Assembly (NCBI GenBank): GCA_021732965.1
Contig: JAKFVZ010000462.1
Location: 1 to 6,693 of the forward strand
Direction of reading: 5' to 3'
Origin: Reyranella sp.
GTDB lineage: Bacteria > Pseudomonadota > Alphaproteobacteria > Reyranellales > Reyranellaceae
DNA: 6,693 nucleotides
Position numbers and translations under genes: made by a program. The notes below the pieces were generated by a model. That model did not search any database, was not told the DNA's origin, and saw only the letters and a list, made by a program, of their open reading frames with translations. Below, in pieces: positions 1-5,527 of this stretch; the stretch's first letter is position 1, and each line of letters opens with the position of its first letter.

Positions 1-602
1 AGCGCCATCGTCCCGGCCTGACGCGAGATGTCGTCCACCAGGAACATGCCGCGATGACCGCCGGCCTCGGCGCCCTGGGCGATGATGGCGTCGACACCCT
101 CGCCCTCCAGCCAGCGGGCTTCCTCCGCCGTCGTCGCCGAGGCGATGACCACGATGCCGGCCGCCTTCAGGCGCTGCATCAGCGCCTTCTCAGGCAGGCC
201 GAAATGGAAGCTCGCTACCTTGGGCATGAATTCCAGCACAAGGTCGCAGGCGCCTCCGTCGAAGGCGGCGCGCGACGGCCCCTTGGTGCCCGGCGCCACA
301 CCCAGCTCCTCGTAGTATCCCGCGAGCTTGTTGCGCCACGCCGCGTCGCGCGCGGCATCGACCGTCGGCGGCTTGTGCACGAAGAAGTTCACGTTGAAGG
401 GCTTGGCCGTGCCCTGCTTCACCATCTGGAATTCCTGGCGCAACCCATCCGGCGTCAGCATCGCCCCGGCGATCGAACCCAGCGCGCCGGCCTCGGAGGC
501 GGCAACCGCCATCTGCGGCGAGGTCACGCCGGCCATCGGCGCCTGAAGGATGGGATGCTCGATGCCGAAGAGGTCGAGAAGACGGCGGTCCTGCCATTTC
601 AT
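1..602 (-). CDS. Nitronate monooxygenase / FabK-like FMN oxidoreductase (partial, N-terminal 200 residues)
   Basis: The reverse strand from the ATG at 602 stays open to the window edge, giving 200 codons; the C-terminus lies outside. Family enzymes are FMN TIM barrels of roughly 320-360 residues. They oxidise alkyl nitronates (nitronate monooxygenase, formerly 2-nitropropane dioxygenase) or, in the FabK branch, reduce enoyl-ACP. Visible signatures are QAPMAGVTSP (residues 20-29) at the first barrel strand, GSIAGAMLTP (42-51), FNVNFFVH (69-76), VASFHFGLP (129-137) and AQGAEAGGHRG (175-185). The last is the conserved flavin-site loop, whose His183 matches the family's active-site histidine. The start is supported by an AAAGGAGAA ribosome site at 616-608, seven bases from its GGAG core to the ATG. 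The gene is divergent from a LysR regulator and is its likely target. Cytosolic, no signal peptide. The family is clear; the true substrate is not, because many members are annotated as nitronate monooxygenases without assay. Confidence 0.9.
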   Translation of the reverse strand, partial: MKWQDRRLLDLFGIEHPILQAPMAGVTSPQMAVAASEAGALGSIAGAMLTPDGLRQEFQMVKQGTAKPFNVNFFVHKPPTVDAARDAAWRNKLAGYYEELGVAPGTKGPSRAAFDGGACDLVLEFMPKVASFHFGLPEKALMQRLKAAGIVVIASATTAEEARWLEGEGVDAIIAQGAEAGGHRGMFLVDDISRQAGTMA

Positions 603-696
603 GGCTGTTCTCCTTTGCGTGCCCGCAGTCTAAACGACGACCCGGCATCCCAATCAGTGATTTATACTAATCGATACCATCTGATATTGTGATGTC
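603..696. promoter_or_regulatory. Divergent promoter/operator region between the oxidoreductase and lysR
   Basis: This 94-bp region separates two divergent starts. Its lysR-proximal half (about 652-696) is clearly AT-rich against GC-rich surroundings. On the + strand TATACT (663-668) is a good -10 candidate for lysR. On the - strand TATAAA (666-661) overlaps it and could serve the oxidoreductase. Neither has a convincing -35 element at the right distance, as expected for activator-dependent promoters. ATCAG (653-657) and CTGAT (681-685) form an inverted repeat enclosing both -10 candidates. LysR regulators commonly bind such dyads between divergent genes. The operator assignment is inference. 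Confidence 0.45.
608..616 (-). promoter_or_regulatory. Ribosome binding site of the oxidoreductase
   Basis: Read on the minus strand this is AAAGGAGAA, an almost ideal Shine-Dalgarno sequence with its GGAG core seven bases before the ATG at 602. It fixes the start and excludes an upstream one. Confidence 0.75.
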
Positions 697-1569
697 ATGG
701 ATGCAAGGGACCTCGCCACCTTCGAGGCCGTGGCGCGCCTCGGCGGCATGGGGCGCGCCGCACGCGAACTGAACACCGTTCAATCGAACGTCACGCAGCG
801 CGTACGCAGGCTAGAAGAGACGCTGGGAGTCTCGCTGTTCGAGCGCAGCCGGGCGGGCGCCCGCCTCACGCCTGCCGGCCAGCGATTGATGCCCTATGCG
901 ACACGCGTGGGCGCGCTGCTCGATGAAGCCGGCCGTGCCGCCCGCGACGATGGCGCACCGCGCGGCACGCTGACCATCGGCTCGCTGGAGACGACCGCGG
1001 CGCTGCGACTTTCGCCCCTGCTGGCCTCCTATGTGCGCGCCCACCCCGGCGTCGATGTCGTGCTCCGCACGGGCACGACGGCCGAGATGGTGGAACTCGT
1101 CCTGAGCCGCGACCTCGAAGGCGCCTTCGTCTGCGGACCGGTCATCCATCCGCAACTCGTCACCGTGCCCTCCTTCGCCGAGGAACTCGCGTTCCTGACC
1201 GCCCCGACCGAATCGTCGCTGACCTCGGCGCTGAAACATCCGGACCTGCGCCTCGTCATCCTCCGGGCCGGCTGCTCCTACCGGCAGCGTCTGGAGGAAC
1301 TGCTGGCGCGCCGCGGTGTGGTCGGCCTGCGCCGCCTGGAATTCGGCACGCTGGAGGCCATTCTGGGCGCCGTGGCGGCCGGGCTCGGTGTCACTCTGCT
1401 GCCGCGCCCCCTGATCGGCCCCGCATGGCGCGGCGGAGCCATTCGCGCGCACCGTCTGCCCGTCAGCGAATCGAGGGTCCAGACCGTTTTCGTCCGCCGC
1501 CGCGACATGCTTCCCTCCAGCGCCCTGCTCGCCTTCCAGAAGCACGTGACCAAGGGAGAGATGAAATGA
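697..1569 (+). CDS. LysR-family transcriptional regulator
   Basis: A 290-residue protein, the normal LysR length. Residues 1-60 form the winged helix-turn-helix: LATFEAVARLGGMGRAAREL, then the recognition helix segment VQSNVTQRVRRLEETLG, then the wing LFERSRAGARLTPAGQRL. A linker helix (about 63-85) leads to the periplasmic-binding-protein-like effector domain (about 90-290), which opens with GTLTIGSLETTAALRLSPLL. The late motif FGTLEAILGAVAAGLGVTLLP is typical of the second effector subdomain. These proteins act as cytosolic tetramers that bind DNA and respond to a small molecule, often a pathway intermediate. The gene is divergent from the flavin oxidoreductase and its stop overlaps the start of the VOC gene, so it may control both sides. 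No good Shine-Dalgarno precedes the ATG at 697, so its translation may be weak. The effector cannot be predicted. Confidence 0.93.
   Translation: MDARDLATFEAVARLGGMGRAARELNTVQSNVTQRVRRLEETLGVSLFERSRAGARLTPAGQRLMPYATRVGALLDEAGRAARDDGAPRGTLTIGSLETTAALRLSPLLASYVRAHPGVDVVLRTGTTAEMVELVLSRDLEGAFVCGPVIHPQLVTVPSFAEELAFLTAPTESSLTSALKHPDLRLVILRAGCSYRQRLEELLARRGVVGLRRLEFGTLEAILGAVAAGLGVTLLPRPLIGPAWRGGAIRAHRLPVSESRVQTVFVRRRDMLPSSALLAFQKHVTKGEMK
1552..1560 (+). promoter_or_regulatory. Ribosome binding site of the VOC gene, inside the lysR 3' end
   Basis: AAGGGAGAG lies in the last codons of lysR, with its GGGAG core seven bases before the ATG at 1566. It supports this start over the in-frame upstream ATG at 1425, whose extra 47 residues are arginine- and proline-rich and look like out-of-frame lysR. 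Confidence 0.65.
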
Positions 1570-1928
1570 TGCGTGGCAGCACCACGGTCTTCACCGTCAA
1601 GGACGCGGCAGCCAGCCTCGCTTACTACCGCGACTGCGTCGGCTTCGACGTCGCCTTCGAGTACGGCATGCCGACCTTCTATGTCGGAATCTGCTCCGGC
1701 GAGGTCAGTCTGCATCTGATCGCTGCCGCACAGGCTCCGCGTCCACCCGGCCATGGCGCCGTTTGCATCTTCGTCGACGATGTCGACGCGCTGCATGCCG
1801 ATCTCGTGCGGCGCGGCGCGAAAATCCTCAACGAACCGAAGGACCAGGATTACGGCCTGCGCGACTTCGCCATTGCGGATGCGGACGGCAACATGATCTT
1901 CTTCGGTACCGAAACGAAGCAGCGTTGA
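1566..1928 (+). CDS. VOC-superfamily (glyoxalase/bleomycin-resistance fold) protein
   Basis: A 120-residue, single-domain vicinal-oxygen-chelate protein with paired beta-alpha-beta-beta-beta modules. The first module includes TTVFTVKDAAASLAYYRDCVGFDV (split here as TTVFTVKDAA and ASLAYYRDCVGFDV). The second includes AVCIFVDDVDALHADLVRRG and closes with YGLRDFAIADADGNMIFFG (residues 96-114), the hallmark end of the fold. Members are dioxygenases, isomerases, lyases or drug-binding proteins. The usual metal-ligand positions look unconserved: no His in the first strand, and Phe where many enzymes have Glu in the last strand. It may therefore resemble the metal-free bleomycin-resistance binders; this is inference. 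The ATG overlaps the lysR stop (ATGA), implying translational coupling. A second ATG at 1569 is a possible alternative start. The amidase follows 11 bp later. Substrate unknown. Confidence 0.88.
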   Translation: MMRGSTTVFTVKDAAASLAYYRDCVGFDVAFEYGMPTFYVGICSGEVSLHLIAAAQAPRPPGHGAVCIFVDDVDALHADLVRRGAKILNEPKDQDYGLRDFAIADADGNMIFFGTETKQR

Positions 1929-1930
1929 GC

Positions 1931-1935
1931 GAGGG
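1931..1935 (+). promoter_or_regulatory. Ribosome binding site of the amidase
   Basis: GAGGG lies in the 11-bp gap after the VOC stop, four bases before the ATG at 1940. The spacing is short but usable. It supports 1940 as the start rather than an ATG far upstream in the same frame, which would run through the VOC gene. Confidence 0.5.
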
Positions 1936-1939
1936 TAAG

Positions 1940-3346
1940 ATGGAGCTTTGGCAGTACGACGCGACCGACTTGGCGCGCCTGATCCGCACCGGGCAGGCCT
2001 CGGCGCGGGAGGCCGTCGACTCCGTCCTCGGACGCCTGCACAAGGTCAATCCCGCCATCAACGCCGTCGTGCGCGTGCTGGAGGACGAAGCCCGCGCCGA
2101 AGCCGAGACAGCCGACGCCGCCCGCGCGCGAGGCCACGCCCTGCCACCGCTGCACGGCGTCCCCGTCACCACCAAGATCAACGTCGACCAGGCCGGCCTG
2201 CCGACCGACAACGGCGTCATCCCGCTGAAGGACCTGATCGCACAGGAAGACAGCCCGGTCGTCGCCAACCTGAAGCATGCCGGCGCGATCATCGTGGGCC
2301 GCACCAATGCCCCCGCGTTCTCGATGCGCATCTTCTCCGACAACGCCCTGCACGGCCGCACGCTGAATCCGCGCGATCCCAGCGTGACGCCCGGCGGCTC
2401 GAGCGGCGGCGCGGGGGCCGCAACGGCGACCGGCATCGGCGCGATCGCCCACGGCAACGACATCGGCGGCTCTGTGCGCATCCCCGCCTACTGCAACGGC
2501 GTGGTCGGCCTGCGCACCGGCTTTGCCCGTATTCCCTCCTTCAATCCGACCGGAGCCGCCTCCGGCCGCCCGATCGGTGCGATCCTGATGGCGACACAGG
2601 GCCCGCACACCCGCACCGTACGCGACGCACGCCTGGCCCTCGAAGTCATGGCGCGGGGCGATCGGCGCGACTGGCGATGGAACGACGTGCCGATGCGCGG
2701 CGCCCCTCCGGCGCGGCCGATCAGGGTCGCGATCGTGCCGGAAGTGCCCGGCGGCAAGAGCCATCCCGCGCAGGTCGCGGCGGTGCGGCTGGCCGGAAAG
2801 CATCTCCGCGGAGCAGGCTATGTGGTCGAAGAAATCCTGCCGCCCGACATCGAGCGCTGCGTCGAGTTGTGGCACCAGATCTGCGTCACCGATGTGTTCG
2901 GCGGCCTGTGGCCGATGATGCAGAAGATGGGCGATCCCGACGGCATCGCGGCCATGCAGGCCTGGCTCGCCATCCACAAGCCGGTCGATCTCGCGACTTA
3001 CGTCGGCGCCCTGACGGAACGCGAGGCGCTGCTGTTCAAGTGGATGACCTTCATGCAGCAATGGCCGCTGGTCATCTTCCCGACCCTGTGCGACCTGCCG
3101 CCCAAGCAGGTGGCCGACATCACGCCGGACGGTCAGCGGGGCGTGCTGGAATCGATGCGGTCCGCCCTGGTCGCGCCGCTGTTCGGGCTGCCCGGCCTCG
3201 CCGTGCCGGTCGGCAGTCACGGCGCACTTCGGACCGGCGTCCAGATCATGGCGATGCGCAATCGCGAGGATCTCTGCCTCGATGCCGGCGAGGTGATCGA
3301 AGCGGCCGAAGGGATCGTGACGCCGATCGATCCCGTCAAGGCGTAG
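1940..3346 (+). CDS. Amidase-signature family hydrolase
   Basis: A 468-residue protein, the usual length for this family, which hydrolyses carboxamides to acid and ammonia by a Ser-cisSer-Lys triad. All three residues are visible: Lys79 in VPVTTKINVD, cis-Ser154 in PGGSSGGAGA and nucleophile Ser178 in GNDIGGSVRIPA. The 24-residue spacing between the serines matches what I recall for FAAH and malonamidase E2. Residues 152-183 fit the published amidase signature pattern as I remember it. The N-terminal helix LARLIRTGQASAREAVDSVL is also typical. GatA is less likely: there is no gatB or gatC nearby, and the neighbours are a regulator and a VOC protein, which suggests a catabolic amidase. No signal peptide, so cytosolic. 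It is the last gene of the lysR-VOC-amidase unit and ends 9 bp from a convergent gene. The amide substrate cannot be told from sequence. Confidence 0.93.
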   Translation: MELWQYDATDLARLIRTGQASAREAVDSVLGRLHKVNPAINAVVRVLEDEARAEAETADAARARGHALPPLHGVPVTTKINVDQAGLPTDNGVIPLKDLIAQEDSPVVANLKHAGAIIVGRTNAPAFSMRIFSDNALHGRTLNPRDPSVTPGGSSGGAGAATATGIGAIAHGNDIGGSVRIPAYCNGVVGLRTGFARIPSFNPTGAASGRPIGAILMATQGPHTRTVRDARLALEVMARGDRRDWRWNDVPMRGAPPARPIRVAIVPEVPGGKSHPAQVAAVRLAGKHLRGAGYVVEEILPPDIERCVELWHQICVTDVFGGLWPMMQKMGDPDGIAAMQAWLAIHKPVDLATYVGALTEREALLFKWMTFMQQWPLVIFPTLCDLPPKQVADITPDGQRGVLESMRSALVAPLFGLPGLAVPVGSHGALRTGVQIMAMRNREDLCLDAGEVIEAAEGIVTPIDPVKA

Positions 3347-3355
3347 CGAGCCGTC

Positions 3356-3625
3356 TCAGTTGCGCGGCGGCAAGGTGATCTTGCTGTCGCGCAGCTTCTG
3401 CTCGATCACGGGAATACCGGCCGGGTTGCCACTCTTGCACTGTTCGAGCGCGACGCTGGTGTCCGCGCCGCCCTGATTGCGCGACCGACCACCCCTGCTG
3501 TCGGCGACCAGCGACTCGTATTTCGCGACCAGGGCCCTGCAATAGGCCGCATCGTCATTGGCCGAGGCGGTAAACGGCGCGACCAGAGCCACGACAATGC
3601 CGAGCAACACAAGATTGTTTTTCAT
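3356..3625 (-). CDS. Small secreted (periplasmic) protein of unknown function
   Basis: An 89-residue protein I do not recognise. Residues 1-22 are a Sec signal peptide: MKNN, a hydrophobic core LVLLGIVVALVAPF, and a probable cleavage after TASA, leaving a mature chain starting NDDAAYC. The mature part is about 67 residues, with two cysteines (C29 and C63) that could form one disulfide. It has a predicted helix AYCRALVAKYESLVADS, a polar middle GGRSRNQGG and a second helical part ending KITLPPRN. The start at 3625 is chosen because it begins the signal peptide and has AGGG seven bases upstream on the minus strand. It begins 44 bp after the stop of the phospholipase D, on the same strand, so the two are probably co-transcribed and both exported. 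A partner, inhibitor or chaperone role for the PLD is possible, but nothing in the sequence proves it. Confidence 0.8.
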   Translation of the reverse strand: MKNNLVLLGIVVALVAPFTASANDDAAYCRALVAKYESLVADSRGGRSRNQGGADTSVALEQCKSGNPAGIPVIEQKLRDSKITLPPRN

Positions 3626-3669
3626 GTCGGTGCCCTGGATCCCCTGACTGATGGGCGTCTGACCGGTTG

Positions 3670-5460
3670 TCACTTGATCAGCTCCCGGAAGATGCATTTC
3701 TCGACGCCCTCGCCCGAAACGGCGGCACGCTTTGACCATTGCCAGAGCGGGTGCCAATACGAATCGAGCAGTGTATCGGCGGCCTTGCGGTCGTCGACGA
3801 TGAAGCCGAACTCCTGCAGGTTGACCGGGTACATGTTGTCGGAGCCGATATAGAAGATGCGGTCGTCGACCATCCAGAGCTTGGAGTGGTTGGCGATGGT
3901 CTTGCCGCCGGGCCAGGAGTCGTCCGGTCCGAAGCGGAAGGGCGCCAGGTGGAAGCGGCTGCACAGCAGCGCGTTCACGGGATCGGGCCCCTTGCGGATG
4001 GCGTAGCGCGACCGCGGGTCCGCGGTGTCGATGCGTTTCTGAACGATGTCCTTCAGGCGCTTCGCCAGGACCTGCAGCGGGACGTCGTTGTAGTACGGAC
4101 TCCCGCCATTGCCGATCGATCCGGGATTCGAGAGCACGACGTAGACGTCGCCGTCCCGCTCCATCAGGTCGATCATCTCGTCGAGCGCGCTCTCCGCAAA
4201 CAGCGTATCGGAACGCCCCAGCCGGAAGCCCAGATCCTGCTGGGCGATGCGGATCGTCTTGCGGGCGGCCCCGAACATGAGATCGCGCGCCAGTTCGCTC
4301 TGGTTGGCGAAGTCGTCGGTGATTCCGGCGCCGAGGCGACCGATGCCCATGATCTCGACGCCGCCCGTGCCGGCGGAGGCCCGGCGCGTCGCCAGGGCCG
4401 CCGGGCAGCGCTGGCCGGGCTCGCTCTGACCCGGGACATAGGTCACGAGCGAGATCGAGTCCTTGTAGTTGAGATTGCTGCAGACATAGCTCCACAGCCG
4501 GTCGGCAAAGCGCGATGCGCTGGCCGCCGCAGGTCCCTTGACCTGCATCGACAGGTCGTGGACCGGATTGTCGGTGAGATAGTCCTCGGTCCACAGATTG
4601 TGGCCACCGACGATGGCCTCGCGTCCATCCACGACGATGAACTTGCCGTGGTTCCACGAGAAGCTGTTGCAGGATTCGAGGACGGTGCAGGTCCGCATCG
4701 CCGAGACGCTGACCGTGACGCGCGATCCCGGAATGTCCCGCGCCGTGTCGGTGAGTTCCTTGAGGAAGGCCGCCGCGTCCACGCCCTTGGGCGGAAACTG
4801 GCCGATCAGGACACGAACCTCGATCTGGCGGCGACTGAAGGCGAGTTCTGCGATGGCGGCGCGCAGCGCGGCGGTGAAGCGCCCCGTCGGCGCCGGCTGC
4901 AACTCGACGATGTCGACGCTCTGCCGCGCCCTGGCGACGAGATCGTGAATCCGCACCGGCAACGCATCGGAGTGACCGAGACAGACTTTGCGCGCGCTGG
5001 TGCGAAGGCCCGGGGTGCGCGGCCAGATCGTGCTGCAGGTGCCGCCCTTGCAGTCGGCATCCGTGCTGCAGGCCGGCAACGAGATGTCGGGTTCGCAACC
5101 CTTGCAGCCCATCTCGAACCAGGTGAGATCGTCACCCTTGCGCCCCCAGCGGTTGGGTGTCTGCACCAGCCAGTCGACCGCGAGGGCGTTGCCGCGCGTC
5201 AGGTCGTAGGTGACGCCGTCGAAAATTCCGGCCGGGTCGCTCTTCGCCAGCTCGCGCTGCAACTGCAGCAGGGGATCCGGTGCGGACAGGTCGGGAGGCT
5301 TGATGTCGCGCTCGCGCATCAGCGCCACTATGGACGTGGAAGACCGCAGGATGCCGAAATCGCGTTCGGCCTGGCTGTCGCTGACAGCGCTGCTGGGAAG
5401 GTCGCCGCTGCAGGAACCTATCGCGACGAGGATCAGCAGCAAGGCAAGGCGTCGGAACAT
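3670..5460 (-). CDS. Streptomyces-type phospholipase D, predicted lipoprotein with cysteine-rich insert
   Basis: A 596-residue protein with two HKD motifs: HGKFIVVD (H271, K273, D278, followed by GGHN) and HSKLWMVD (H525, K527, D532, followed by GSDN). Together they form one active site that cleaves or transfers phosphodiester head groups. Further segments match secreted Streptomyces PLD and Yersinia murine toxin from memory: DWLVQTPNRWG (96-106), SFSWNHGK, a GPAAASASRF...LWSYVC block (309-327), IRIAQQDLG (403-411), LLCSRFHLAPFRF (498-510) and IFYIGSDNMYP (535-545). Residues 1-17 look like a lipoprotein signal, with LILVAIGSC ending at lipidated Cys17, so membrane anchoring is likely. Residues 117-160 hold six cysteines (119, 122, 131, 137, 142, 160) in what seems an insertion. 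The start at 5460 is chosen from the signal peptide; there is no Shine-Dalgarno. The small secreted protein follows 44 bp downstream. Substrate and physiological role (lipid turnover, toxin, nutrient release) are not determined. Confidence 0.93.
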   Translation of the reverse strand: MFRRLALLLILVAIGSCSGDLPSSAVSDSQAERDFGILRSSTSIVALMRERDIKPPDLSAPDPLLQLQRELAKSDPAGIFDGVTYDLTRGNALAVDWLVQTPNRWGRKGDDLTWFEMGCKGCEPDISLPACSTDADCKGGTCSTIWPRTPGLRTSARKVCLGHSDALPVRIHDLVARARQSVDIVELQPAPTGRFTAALRAAIAELAFSRRQIEVRVLIGQFPPKGVDAAAFLKELTDTARDIPGSRVTVSVSAMRTCTVLESCNSFSWNHGKFIVVDGREAIVGGHNLWTEDYLTDNPVHDLSMQVKGPAAASASRFADRLWSYVCSNLNYKDSISLVTYVPGQSEPGQRCPAALATRRASAGTGGVEIMGIGRLGAGITDDFANQSELARDLMFGAARKTIRIAQQDLGFRLGRSDTLFAESALDEMIDLMERDGDVYVVLSNPGSIGNGGSPYYNDVPLQVLAKRLKDIVQKRIDTADPRSRYAIRKGPDPVNALLCSRFHLAPFRFGPDDSWPGGKTIANHSKLWMVDDRIFYIGSDNMYPVNLQEFGFIVDDRKAADTLLDSYWHPLWQWSKRAAVSGEGVEKCIFRELIK

Positions 5461-5527
5461 GGACAGGGACTTAATCGAGTCCCAGACTGGCGCGCAATCA
5501 CGGCTTCGAGAGAAATGGAATTTCACC
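5461..5527. promoter_or_regulatory. Divergent intergenic region between the PLD and the MetE-like gene
   Basis: These 67 bp separate two head-to-head starts and must hold both promoters if the chosen starts are right. I see no strong -10/-35 pair on either strand. The clear structures are the inverted repeat at 5466-5483 and GAGAG (5508-5512) / GGAA (5517-5520) before the MetE-like ATG at 5528. Both genes have in-frame upstream ATGs (5459 for MetE-like, 5529 for PLD) that would make them overlap head to head. The PLD signal peptide and the MetE-like homology start argue against these. Confidence 0.4.
5466..5483. repeat. Perfect inverted repeat GGGACT-N6-AGTCCC
   Basis: Two perfect 6-bp arms flank TAATCG. 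The repeat begins six bases before the PLD ATG on the minus strand, exactly where a Shine-Dalgarno would sit, and 44 bases upstream of the MetE-like ATG. It could be a dimeric operator or an RNA hairpin in the PLD leader. No T-run follows, so it does not look like a terminator. Confidence 0.55.

Noticed and set aside
190..648. A 152-codon minus-strand frame starting at 648 over the oxidoreductase.
   Set aside because: It is shifted relative to the frame that encodes QAPMAGVTSP and EAGGHRG and has no ribosome site; it is a shadow.
1940..3346. The amidase as GatA of the tRNA amidotransferase.
   Set aside because: There is no gatB or gatC nearby, the operon contains a regulator and a VOC protein, and the signature region reads GNDIGGS rather than the GTDTGGS usual in GatA.
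1850..3378. Long open frames on both strands inside the amidase (456 and 476 codons).
   Set aside because: Both are low-complexity, R/G/A/H-rich translations that overlap a gene with an intact catalytic triad; they are shadows.
3626..5098. The minus-strand frame of the small secreted protein extends upstream through the PLD, suggesting a 580-residue protein.
   Set aside because: The upstream part is out-of-frame PLD sequence. The signal peptide and ribosome site place the real start at 3625.
3356..5460. PLD plus small protein as a type VI secretion effector-immunity pair.
   Set aside because: The PLD has its own lipoprotein signal and there is no VgrG, PAAR, Hcp or adaptor gene nearby. Such effectors normally lack Sec signals.
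3670..5460. PLD as an anti-phage defence nuclease, as some single- or double-HKD proteins are.
   Set aside because: The sequence blocks match lipid-acting secreted PLDs, and an exported lipoprotein with many cysteines is not expected in cytosolic defence.
5466..5483. The inverted repeat as a rho-independent terminator.
   Set aside because: It lies between two gene starts, has short arms and is not followed by a T-run on either strand.
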